Source: Verrucomicrobiota bacterium (GTDB lineage Bacteria; Verrucomicrobiota; Verrucomicrobiia; Verrucomicrobiales; Verrucomicrobiaceae). Taken from it: 64,000 nucleotides of DNA. Numbering within the stretch: position 1 is the stretch's first letter; the number at the start of each line of letters is the position of its first letter. Positions 41,432 to 48,652 of the stretch are shown piece by piece. The notes under the pieces are model-generated. The model saw only the letters and a program-made list of their open reading frames with translations. It searched no databases and had not been told where the DNA came from. The stretch lies in the NCBI GenBank assembly GCA_017301975.1, contig JAFLEI010000028.1, positions 1-64,000 of the forward strand, read 5' to 3'. A program made the position numbers and the translations under genes.

Positions 41432-42373
41432 ATGAAGCCCGCTCTTTTAGCCCTCACCCTCATGCTGCCTTCACTGTCCTGCTCCGCCAGCACCAACACT
41501 TCGCAGCCTGAGGAGGCTGGAAAGGTGAGATGGGGCCGTATTCTGGAGACCGCGCTCGCATCCAGTGCTCAGACGGGAAAGCCGGTGTTCGCCCTGTTTC
41601 AGGAAATCCCCGGCTGCGCAGGCTGCAGGCAGTTTGGCCGGGAGGTCATGTCCCATCCCCTCATCGTGGAGGCTGTCGAGACGGAGTTCACCCCGCTGCT
41701 CATCCACAACAACAAAGGCGGAAGGGACGCGGAGGTCATGCAGCGCTTTGGCGAGCCCGCATGGAACTACCAGATGGTTCGCTTTTTTAATTCCCAGGCC
41801 GAGGACATCATCCCGCGCAAGGATCAGGTGTGGGACACCGGCGGAATCGCGGGGCGAATGGTCGCGGCGCTCACTCAGGCAAAACGCCCGGTGCCCGCCT
41901 ACTTGCAGTTGCTCGCCGCCGAGCACTCTCCAGGGCTGAAGCAGGCCGTGTTTGCCATGTACTGCTTTTGGACCGGCGAGATGGCGCTGGGCCAGATCGA
42001 TGGTGTGGTCACCACCGAGGCCGGCTTCATGGGCGGGCGTGAGGTCACGCTCGTCAAATATGACCCGGCAGTCATCTCACTGCCGCAGATGATCACCGCT
42101 GCCGAGAAGGTGGAATGTGCCAATACGGTCTCTGTGCCCGCGACGGACCTGCCTGCGGCAAAAACGACGCGCCTCAAAATCAGCGCCATCTCCGGCTATC
42201 GTACCGCCCCGGTCAGCGATCAGAAAAAACAGATCAGCGGCACCCCGGCGGCCAGGCTGGCTCTCACGCCCGCCCAGGCCACCAAGGTGAATGCCTGGAT
42301 ACGCACAGATCCCTCCAAGGCGCTGCTCTTTCTCACCAAATCGCAGCAGGCGCAGCTCAAGGCCGGGGCTTGA
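41432..42373 (+). CDS. VPGUxxT-type thioredoxin-like protein (Cys form) with MsrA-like C-terminus
   Basis: 313 residues from the ATG at 41432, preceding a signal or lipoprotein peptide (LPSLSCSAS). Residues about 45-165 are a thioredoxin-like domain with the motif EIPGCAGCRQFG (C62, C65) where homologues of the VPGUxxT (seleno)protein family often have selenocysteine. Residues about 170-225 read MYCFWTGEMALGQIDGVVTTE, then AGFMGGREVTLVKYDP, which copies the methionine sulfoxide reductase A core including its catalytic Cys (C178; sequence broken here for clarity). The rest is a short tail. It is probably an exported repair or redox protein. Its stop overlaps the convergent beta-helix gene by 17 bases. 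Confidence 0.83.
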   Translation: MKPALLALTLMLPSLSCSASTNTSQPEEAGKVRWGRILETALASSAQTGKPVFALFQEIPGCAGCRQFGREVMSHPLIVEAVETEFTPLLIHNNKGGRDAEVMQRFGEPAWNYQMVRFFNSQAEDIIPRKDQVWDTGGIAGRMVAALTQAKRPVPAYLQLLAAEHSPGLKQAVFAMYCFWTGEMALGQIDGVVTTEAGFMGGREVTLVKYDPAVISLPQMITAAEKVECANTVSVPATDLPAAKTTRLKISAISGYRTAPVSDQKKQISGTPAARLALTPAQATKVNAWIRTDPSKALLFLTKSQQAQLKAGA

Positions 42374-43322
42374 CGATCAGGCTCTCCAGCGGCGGAGCAT
42401 CATGCCCTCCCGTGTTTTCATAGCCCGGCAGCTCCTTGCCGCCATGCCGCTCTTCCCGTGTCTTCACATCAGGCCCATAGGCCATGCGCAGTATTTTCAG
42501 GCCTTCGATTTTGTCCTCCGCTCTCACACCAACTTGCGTGCGGTAGATCGCGCAATCCTCCACCGTCACCCGTGCATCACCACGCCCGCCCGGACCTCGT
42601 GCGCGAATGGCCACTTCGTTGTCATCAAAGACACAGCGTGAGATCACCGCACCAATGTGCTCCTTCAGATTCAGCGCAGCCCGTGTGCTGATCTGGCTGG
42701 GCTGGTTCCATCCATGCATGTAACATTGCCGGATGATGAGCTTGCAGCGTTCGCCGTCGGGCGGCGTTTTGGAATCAAACGCGTTTTCCCCGGGGCTCTG
42801 TCCTGCTTTGAATCCTGGGGCATCCTCCGCCAGTGGGCCTGCCCAGAGATGACATTTCTCAATGATGAGGCTGCCCCGTTGCCTGCGGTCCGGGTCAAAC
42901 TGAATGCAGTCGCCCGAGATGTGCGAGATGTCGCAGTTGCGGATCGTCACATCTCCCCATCGGCCGGTGATGCCATGGGCGTCGGTTTGATTCTCGTAGG
43001 TGCCGTTCAAGAGATGATGAATGCGGCAGTTTTCGATGACCACGCGTGTGCCAAACACACCCACACCATTGCCGGTGCCGTTGAAGATCTCGCAGTTGCG
43101 CAGCGTCACATCATTCGTCGTGATCTTCACGATGTTTCCGCCCTGGCCCTGCGCATCGACCCGGAAGTTTTCGTACACTCCTGGTTTCGTGATTTCCAGC
43201 CGGTGCACCAGCTTGGCTCCCTCCGGCGGGCCCACCGGACCCGGCGCCCCAGCCAGCTCGGCGGCATGGAGTGAAGCCAGCAGTGAAGTGAGGCTGCAGC
43301 AGAGAAAGAGTGCTCGTGGCAT
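42357..43322 (-). CDS. Secreted right-handed parallel beta-helix protein
   Basis: 321 residues from the Met at 43322 with signal peptide MPRALFLCCSLTSLLASLHA; upstream codons lack export character. PbH1-type turns follow one another: NDVTLRNCEIFNGTGNGVG, TRVVIENCRIHHLLNG, GDVTIRNCDISHISGDCIQ, SLIIEKCHLWAG, KLIIRQCYMHGWNQ, AVISRCVFDDNEVA and VTVEDCAIYRTQVGV. Cys recurs at one ladder position (NC, NC, NC, KC, QC, RC, DC), an unusual stacked-Cys column. Function is probably polysaccharide binding or lysis; no catalytic site is evident. It is the second beta-helix in the window. Confidence 0.85.
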   Translation of the reverse strand: MPRALFLCCSLTSLLASLHAAELAGAPGPVGPPEGAKLVHRLEITKPGVYENFRVDAQGQGGNIVKITTNDVTLRNCEIFNGTGNGVGVFGTRVVIENCRIHHLLNGTYENQTDAHGITGRWGDVTIRNCDISHISGDCIQFDPDRRQRGSLIIEKCHLWAGPLAEDAPGFKAGQSPGENAFDSKTPPDGERCKLIIRQCYMHGWNQPSQISTRAALNLKEHIGAVISRCVFDDNEVAIRARGPGGRGDARVTVEDCAIYRTQVGVRAEDKIEGLKILRMAYGPDVKTREERHGGKELPGYENTGGHDAPPLESLIVKPRP

Positions 43323-43360
43323 GGCACTCAGAACGCAGCATGGAGGTGGGTGCTTCCAAA

Positions 43361-44047
43361 TTACCAAGGAATCACGGCGCGATCTTTGACAAACTTCCCG
43401 CGCAGGGAATGCGGTGCCTCCAGTGCCAGCCACGTGAGCGTGTCCGCTCCCTCGCCGGGGCTGCGCGGTGCATTGCTGCCGCCCATCTCCGTACGGCACC
43501 AGCCAGGACACATGCTGTTCACCATCACGTCAGGCAGTGCAGCGGTGAGCTGCTGAGTGAGCATGTTCACAGCCGCCTTGCTGATGCAGTAGGCGGGAGC
43601 CCATGCCTGCGACCCACCATTGAGGCTGCCTGCCCCGCTCGAGACATTGATGATGCGCGGCGCGCTGGACTTGCCAAGCAGCGGCACAAAAGCCTGGCTC
43701 ACGCGCAGCGTGCCGACCACGTTCGTGTTCAGCGTTTCCAGCAGGACCTCGGGCTTCAGGTCCAGCAGGCTCTGGTAATGATCTAGCAGGATGGCCGAAT
43801 TGTTCGCCAGCACATCCAGCCGCCCAAACTGCTGCGTGATCTGCCTCGCTGCGGCATCCACACTCGCCTGATCCGTGATGTCCAGCGCCACACCCGTGGT
43901 GCCACCGCCCACTTGCGCCGCAGCCTCGGCCGCACGTTTGCCATCACGACTGCCGATGATGACCTGCGCACCGCGCGCCACCAGCTGCTTCGCCGCTGCA
44001 AGGCCAATGCCGCGTGTGGCACCGGTGATGAGAATGACAGGTTTCAT
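43361..44047 (-). CDS. SDR-family oxidoreductase
   Basis: 228 residues. TGATRGIG (9-16) binds the cofactor, with SRDGKRA suggesting NADPH. LDITD is the usual Asp after beta4, NNSA replaces NNAG, the catalytic Ser lies in INVSSGAGSLNGG, and YCISKAAVN carries Tyr and Lys. It resembles small carbonyl reductase-like SDRs. It is the last gene of the five-gene minus-strand run starting at 45979 (26-base gap to the DUF1348 gene), so it probably belongs to the LysR-controlled unit. Confidence 0.9.
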   Translation of the reverse strand: MKPVILITGATRGIGLAAAKQLVARGAQVIIGSRDGKRAAEAAAQVGGGTTGVALDITDQASVDAAARQITQQFGRLDVLANNSAILLDHYQSLLDLKPEVLLETLNTNVVGTLRVSQAFVPLLGKSSAPRIINVSSGAGSLNGGSQAWAPAYCISKAAVNMLTQQLTAALPDVMVNSMCPGWCRTEMGGSNAPRSPGEGADTLTWLALEAPHSLRGKFVKDRAVIPW

Positions 44048-44073
44048 GGAGAGGAATCGAGAAGCGAAGCCCT

Positions 44074-44499
44074 TCAGGCCCGCTCCCAGCGGAACTTACG
44101 CTCCTCCTCGCGGATCGGTTGATCATTGATGCTGGCATAGCGCCTGGCCATGTAGCCGTGCTCATCAAACTCCCAGTTCTCGTTCCCATGACTGCGCCAC
44201 CACTGGCCTGCCACGTCATGCCACTCGTATTCAAAACGCACGGCGATGCGGTTTCCCGTGAAGGCCCACAGCGTTTTCTTGAGCCGGTAGTCCTGCTCCC
44301 TTTCCCACTTCTTTTTCAGAAACTCGACGACTTCGGCACGGCCATTGAGAAAGACATCGCGGTTCCGCCATTCCGTGTCAGGCGTGTAGGCCAGCGAAAC
44401 GCGCTCGGGATCGCGGCTGTTCCAGGCGTCTTCAGCGGCCTGGACTTTCTTGAGCGCAGATTCTTCAGTGAATGGTGGCAGGGGTGGGCGTGGGTTCAT
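44074..44499 (-). CDS. DUF1348 / NTF2-like protein
   Basis: 141 residues. The SnoaL/NTF2 cone fold is recognisable from KKVQAAEDAWNSRDPERVSL, TEWRNRDVFLNGRAEVVEFL, YRLKKTLWAFTGNRIAVRFE and ENWEFDEHGYMARRYASIND, with the ending PIREEERKF specific for DUF1348. The function of the family is unknown; the cavity could bind a small hydrophobic molecule. Its ATG overlaps the stop of the PNPOx-like gene (44496-44499), so the two are translationally coupled. Confidence 0.9.
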   Translation of the reverse strand: MNPRPPLPPFTEESALKKVQAAEDAWNSRDPERVSLAYTPDTEWRNRDVFLNGRAEVVEFLKKKWEREQDYRLKKTLWAFTGNRIAVRFEYEWHDVAGQWWRSHGNENWEFDEHGYMARRYASINDQPIREEERKFRWERA

Positions 44500-45101
44500 G
44501 GTGTTTGCAGTTTGAGTTGGGATTCGAGTTCGGCAATGCGCGCCTTCAGCGGCGCGACAGCATTTTGTACTTCAGCCGCAGTAAAGCGCGGCGTGATGAA
44601 TTTGGGGCAGTTCCAGTCATAGGATAAAACGTCGATCACAAAAATGCGCTCAACCTTGGCTGCATGACCACCGGGCGGCGCTATCTTTTCCACCAATTCG
44701 GGGTGCTCGCGCGCATCCAGCACCTTCGCGGCACCGAGAATCTTCAGCCGCTCCCGCGCCGGATAATCCATGAGGAAAAGGCTCACGCGGTCATTCACTG
44801 CCAGGCTGCCCACGCTGATCATCTGGCGGTTGCCACCATGGTCTGCAAACATGAGCTCGTTTGGTCCAGTGACACGAAGAAAACCCTTCGCCCCGCCGCG
44901 ATGTTGGAGATATGGCCAGCCATTTTCCGTGATGGTGGCCATGTAAAACGAGTCGCGCTGCGAGATAAACTCCGCCTCTGATGCAGTGAACGCATCACGC
45001 TCAGGCATGGAGTCAAAGGCGGGATAGGTCCGCCCATAGTAGTGTCGCTCCGCCTCGAACACGGCAGGCGTGAGCACGGTATGCATGAATCGGTCGGCCA
45101 T
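44496..45101 (-). CDS. Pyridoxamine 5'-phosphate oxidase-like flavoprotein
   Basis: 201 residues. The split-barrel FMN-binding pattern is visible: AEFISQRDSFYMATITENGWPYLQ (in part), GGAKGFLRVTG, ADHGGNRQMISVGSLAVNDR and DVLSYDWNCPKFITPRF. A C-terminal helix ends ARIAELESQLKLQTP. This belongs to the PNPOx-like family related to PhnT/Hmp-associated proteins, not to the vitamin B6 enzyme itself. It overlaps the DUF1348 gene by 4 bases and follows the DUF5069 gene by 27 bases. Probable role: flavin-dependent reduction or protection in the redox operon. Confidence 0.88.
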   Translation of the reverse strand: MADRFMHTVLTPAVFEAERHYYGRTYPAFDSMPERDAFTASEAEFISQRDSFYMATITENGWPYLQHRGGAKGFLRVTGPNELMFADHGGNRQMISVGSLAVNDRVSLFLMDYPARERLKILGAAKVLDAREHPELVEKIAPPGGHAAKVERIFVIDVLSYDWNCPKFITPRFTAAEVQNAVAPLKARIAELESQLKLQTP

Positions 45102-45128
45102 ATTCGAGGTGGAGTGAGGGGTGGTTGT

Positions 45129-45572
45129 TTAGGCGACGCCGCCGAAGCTGACAAAGTCGTCGAGATCAAGGTAGTCAAAGGTTCCGCGCAGATCTTCGCG
45201 CGCCGGATTGAGGCGTTTGATCTGTTCCGTGAACCATTCGCGCATCTCCACATCGTTGAAAGACACGGTTTCAGTCCAGTCGGACCACTGATTGATCTCA
45301 AGTGGTGTGCGTTTCAGCGGCGCTTTTTCACGCACCCACGCCAGCATCTCCCAGTCACCCGACCCTGTTTTCACCTGCTCCAGCAGCGCCTCGGGCTGGA
45401 TGCCGGTGAAACGGAAGAAGTGACCGTCATTGGGAGTGTCATAGACGTACTCTCCGTTGGTGCTGGCCAGTGTGGCGCGCGCTTTGTCCAGCATGCGCGG
45501 CAAGATGGTGTACCCGCCGAGGCGGACGCGCGGGCTGCGTGGTGCGCGTTGAGCAAGATTCGGTGCGTTCAT
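45129..45572 (-). CDS. DUF5069 protein
   Basis: 147 residues. The family opening PRSPRVRLGGYTILPRMLDK, then GEYVYDTPNDGHFFRFTGI and a C-terminal acidic end DYLDLDDFVSFGGVA, identify DUF5069, common in PVC and Proteobacteria and of unknown function. There is no signal peptide, transmembrane segment or obvious catalytic set. It lies between the DsrE-like gene (35-base gap) and the PNPOx-like gene in the minus-strand operon. Confidence 0.85.
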   Translation of the reverse strand: MNAPNLAQRAPRSPRVRLGGYTILPRMLDKARATLASTNGEYVYDTPNDGHFFRFTGIQPEALLEQVKTGSGDWEMLAWVREKAPLKRTPLEINQWSDWTETVSFNDVEMREWFTEQIKRLNPAREDLRGTFDYLDLDDFVSFGGVA

Positions 45573-45607
45573 GGGATGTTTCAGTGAAGTGAAGAAATGA
45601 TGAAATT

Positions 45608-45979
45608 TCAGAACACGAGCGTCTGCCAGCCTTCAGCCAGATAACGGCGGATGCTCGCAAAACCGGGAGTGCCGGCCAGTGCGAAATCTTTGATCTCCGG
45701 CAGTCCGCAGGCTTCGACTTCCTTCGTCGCACCAAAGACGGTGGAGCAGCCGCAGGAGGCACCCGCGATGGCCGGGCGAACGGCGTTGTAAAGACCATGC
45801 GCCGGATGCGTGGGCTTCGAGAATTCGGCTGGCCAGCGGACGCCCGTTCCGGCGAATACGACACTGACTTCGTCGCTCTTGTCCTGGGCTTCCGCAGCGA
45901 GTGCGAGGCCATTGAAGGCGCGGCCAAGGGCTTCTTCGCCGTTTTTAGGATCTGAGGTGATGATGATTGCGATTTTCAT
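45608..45979 (-). CDS. DsrE/DsrF-family protein
   Basis: 123 residues. MKIAIIITSDPKNGEEALGR is the DsrE-type Rossmann-like opening; VSVVFAGTGVRWPAEFSKP and GASCGCSTVFGATKEVEACG follow. The CGC in the position of the DsrE/TusD active Cys suggests a sulfur-carrying or thiol function. It is the first gene of the five-gene run and is divergent from a LysR gene, with two inverted repeats in between. Role in sulfur transfer or thiol stress is inferred. Confidence 0.87.
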   Translation of the reverse strand: MKIAIIITSDPKNGEEALGRAFNGLALAAEAQDKSDEVSVVFAGTGVRWPAEFSKPTHPAHGLYNAVRPAIAGASCGCSTVFGATKEVEACGLPEIKDFALAGTPGFASIRRYLAEGWQTLVF

Positions 45980-46071
45980 GGGATGGTATGTTTAGGTTTG
46001 AATGCTCTCTCAGGAGCAAGAGGACACTGCTGCACCGCCCTGCCTGCGGGTAATGCCGGTTCCTTGTTGCC

Positions 46072-46092
46072 GTTATGCCGGAAGCGCATAAC
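46072..46092. promoter_or_regulatory. LysR-type operator palindrome
   Basis: GTTATGC and GCATAAC are perfect inverted repeats separated by 7 bases, containing a T-N11-A LysR box. It lies 9 bases before the preferred LysR start and about 93 bases upstream of the DsrE gene, a usual site for autoregulation plus control of the divergent operon. A weaker palindrome, TGCTC-N6-GAGCA, lies at 46003-46018. Confidence 0.55.
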
Positions 46093-46101
46093 CTCGGTGA
46101 T

Positions 46102-46995
46102 ATGATGGACCGCATTCGAGCCCTGCTCACCGTGATCGAGGAAGGCAGCGTCAACCGCGCTGCGGTGCGCCTGCGCATCACCCAGCCCGCGCTGAGCCGG
46201 CAGATGCAGGCGCTCGAAAATGAACTCGGCGGCAAGCTGCTGGAACGCGAACCCAGCGGCGTGAAACCCACCGGCCTCGGCCACGCCTTGGTGAAGTCCA
46301 TGCGGCCGCTGGTGGAAAGCTACGACACCGCGTTGTCTGAACTTCGCCGTCAGGCACGTGGCGAGCGCTCCGAACTGCGCGTGGGTTATCTGCTTTCCGC
46401 CGCCCAGAGCATGCTGACCCCTGCCTTGGCAAAACTGCGCAAATCACTGCCGGAGGTGAAACTCAAACTGCACGACATGTCACCACGCGAGCAGATCGAC
46501 GGGCTGCGCGCAGGCGAACTCGATCTCGCTCTCATCGGCCAGGAGGGCGTCGCTGCAGCGAGTGAATTTCACAGCACCAAACTCTGCTCGCTCCATGTCT
46601 GCGTCGCAGTGGCCGACAGCGATCCCATCGCCGCGCGAAAAAGCATCGCACTCAAGGAGCTGAAGGGCCGCGACTTCATCGGCGTGGATGAAGATCAGGT
46701 GCCGGGGCGCAATCGATGGAGCACCGCCCTGTGCAAATCGGCCGGCTTCAAGCCACGCTTTGCCGTGGTCGTTGATGGCATCACCAACGTGCTTTCCCAG
46801 GTCGTTTCCGAATCTGCCGTGACTCTGCTGCCGGGCTACTTTGCCAGGCTGCAGCATCCCGGTGTGACCTTCGTGCCAGTTAGCGATGAGAAGGCACGCT
46901 GGGACTTCATCGTGCTCTGGCAAAAAGGCCGCGCCTCTACCGCCACACGCGCCTTGGTCGATGCGCTGAGGCAGGTCGCAGCGACGCAGCGCTGA
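46102..46995 (+). CDS. LysR-family transcriptional regulator
   Basis: 297 residues from the ATG at 46102. This start puts the HTH (MDRIRALLTVIEEGSVNRAA, AVRLRITQPALSRQMQALE) at the extreme N-terminus as usual and leaves the palindrome at 46072 outside the gene; a start at 46075 would lie inside it. The effector-binding domain begins near SELRVGYLLSAAQSML, with the IDGLRAGELDLALIGQEG signature. It very likely controls the divergent DsrE-to-SDR operon and itself. Its stop abuts that of the convergent GH25-like gene with no bases between. Confidence 0.93.
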   Translation: MMDRIRALLTVIEEGSVNRAAVRLRITQPALSRQMQALENELGGKLLEREPSGVKPTGLGHALVKSMRPLVESYDTALSELRRQARGERSELRVGYLLSAAQSMLTPALAKLRKSLPEVKLKLHDMSPREQIDGLRAGELDLALIGQEGVAAASEFHSTKLCSLHVCVAVADSDPIAARKSIALKELKGRDFIGVDEDQVPGRNRWSTALCKSAGFKPRFAVVVDGITNVLSQVVSESAVTLLPGYFARLQHPGVTFVPVSDEKARWDFIVLWQKGRASTATRALVDALRQVAATQR

Positions 46996-47874
46996 TCAAT
47001 GCAGTGCCAGACCATGCTGCTGCCAGAATGACTGCAGCTCCGCATGCGAGCCATTGAACACATTGCGCTCCACCGGCCGGTCGAGATTGCCGAAATAGAG
47101 ACTGTTGCGGTGCATGCCGTGGTTGTACACCTTCGGCTGCGAGCGGCCATGCCCCCAGTCCACGCCACCGTACTGCCACAGAGTCCAGTCAGACCACACC
47201 TGATATTGATGCAGCAACCCGCGCGGATTGCCCGGCGCCGGATACACCGGCCCCGCACCACTGTCATGCGCATAGAGTGCCAGCCAGTACGGCATGCGGC
47301 GCAGCTTGGCTTTCGTGGCCGGATCAGCGCTGCTGAGGAGTTGCTTCAAATGCGTGCTGTTTTCCAGATACGCGACAGGCACCACACCTGTGCGCGATTC
47401 CATACGATCCATGAACCGCAAAATGTCCGAGAGGCGCGAGTTTGCATCAAAGTCAGCGCACAGCAGCAGCGCGGGCGCATTCCATGACCGACCACGCGCC
47501 AGCGAATGCGCCCGGGCGATGAATTGATCCGCCTGCGCCACGGCATCCACATGATTTTGCAGACGGTAATAAACCCCCGGCAGCATCCCCGCGCGATCTG
47601 CTGCCGCGAGGAAGTTCCCGCACTTCTCATCCAGGTTTCCGCCCTTGCCCGCCCGTGCGATCAAGCCGCTGGCCCCATTCGCCCGCAGCGCAGACACATC
47701 ATGCTCCGAATAGCCCTGTCCCGCCCGCTGCCTTTCCTTCGGATCATAAGCCGAGACGTTGATAATCTGCGGCATGCCCCAGGAAGACGGCGGCAGGCTC
47801 CCCGGCGTACCGCCGGACTGCGGAGTGGTACAGCTGGCAAGGGCAAGGAAAAGCGGGAGTAAAAGATGTTTCAT
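46996..47874 (-). CDS. GH25-like muramidase lipoprotein
   Basis: 292 residues from the Met at 47874. MKHLLLPLFLALASC is a lipoprotein signal with lipobox LASC, so Cys15 should be lipidated. The mature part has a GH25-type TIM-barrel pattern: IINVSAYDP, GLIARAGKGG, GVYYRLQNHVDAVAQADQFI, ALLLCADFDA, MPYWLALYAHDSG and WTLWQYGGVDWGHG. The usual DxE catalytic pair is seen only as CADFD, so activity is less sure than the fold. Possible role is peptidoglycan remodelling. It follows the PhyH gene by 44 bases on the same strand. Confidence 0.75.
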   Translation of the reverse strand: MKHLLLPLFLALASCTTPQSGGTPGSLPPSSWGMPQIINVSAYDPKERQRAGQGYSEHDVSALRANGASGLIARAGKGGNLDEKCGNFLAAADRAGMLPGVYYRLQNHVDAVAQADQFIARAHSLARGRSWNAPALLLCADFDANSRLSDILRFMDRMESRTGVVPVAYLENSTHLKQLLSSADPATKAKLRRMPYWLALYAHDSGAGPVYPAPGNPRGLLHQYQVWSDWTLWQYGGVDWGHGRSQPKVYNHGMHRNSLYFGNLDRPVERNVFNGSHAELQSFWQQHGLALH

Positions 47875-47918
47875 GGGGATGTATTCGGCCGTGGCATCAG
47901 TCATGGACTCTTGGGATT

Positions 47919-48590
47919 TTAGCAAGGAGCCTCATGCCATTCCAGAGGTGAAGGCAGTGGGAAACCTGCGAATTCAATGTGCACCACACGGCGCCGTCTC
48001 GAACTGGAGGAGCGGGAGGACGCATGCAGCAGCAACGGACGCATCAACAGAACGTCTCCGGCTTTGGCTTCACAAAGAACCTCCTCATGGGTTGCACGGC
48101 AGCTTTGGATCGCTTCTGCACTCAGCCGCCCCAGCCGGTGCGTGCCAGAGAGAACTCGCAAAGCACCGTTGCTCGAATCCGTGTCATCCAGGTGCAGGCG
48201 CACCGTGAGCATCTGCTCCAGTAGATTCATCGGAGGCTGCACATGCGGCACACCTTCTTTCACGCTCCATGGTCCAAACTCAGTCAGCTCGACTTGTTTT
48301 TTGAGAGCCAGTGTCAGGTCTTGATGCCAGGGAACGAGCCAGTTGGTTTCCGGCCGTTTGTCAAAATAGATGCCGCGCACCGGCATGGGGCAGTCAGTCA
48401 AATACGGCCGTACCAATTCAGCCAGCGATGCCTTTGAAAACTGGGCCACCTTGGGATTGCTGAGCATGCCACGAGTACCTGCCCCGGTCGCATCGCCAAG
48501 CAAGGATGCCATTGCATGACATGTGGGAGCGTCGAACACGTTTGGCACGATGGCGAATCCATGGTTGTCCAGGTTGGAGGCGATGTTCAT
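47919..48590 (-). CDS. Phytanoyl-CoA dioxygenase (PhyH) family protein
   Basis: 223 residues. The Fe(II)/2-oxoglutarate double-stranded beta-helix is marked by WHQDLT (His and Asp ligands), LHLDDTDSSNGALRVLSGTH, and the distal His/Arg region LLLHASSRSSSSRRRR. It has no signal peptide, so it works in the cytoplasm. PhyH proteins hydroxylate lipids, amino acids or sulfonated compounds. It follows the sulfatase at 48653 with a 62-base gap on the same strand and may process a liberated product, but this is inference. Confidence 0.88.
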   Translation of the reverse strand: MNIASNLDNHGFAIVPNVFDAPTCHAMASLLGDATGAGTRGMLSNPKVAQFSKASLAELVRPYLTDCPMPVRGIYFDKRPETNWLVPWHQDLTLALKKQVELTEFGPWSVKEGVPHVQPPMNLLEQMLTVRLHLDDTDSSNGALRVLSGTHRLGRLSAEAIQSCRATHEEVLCEAKAGDVLLMRPLLLHASSRSSSSRRRRVVHIEFAGFPLPSPLEWHEAPC

Positions 48591-48652
48591 TCAACCGATG
48601 ACTTGCTTGTTCCCTGCACATTTGCAAGCCAGCCATGGCCTCCAGAGAAACT

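Noticed and set aside
46075..46101. Nine-residue longer start for the LysR gene
   Set aside because: That ATG lies inside a perfect LysR-box palindrome, and the HTH normally begins at the N-terminus, so 46102 is preferred.
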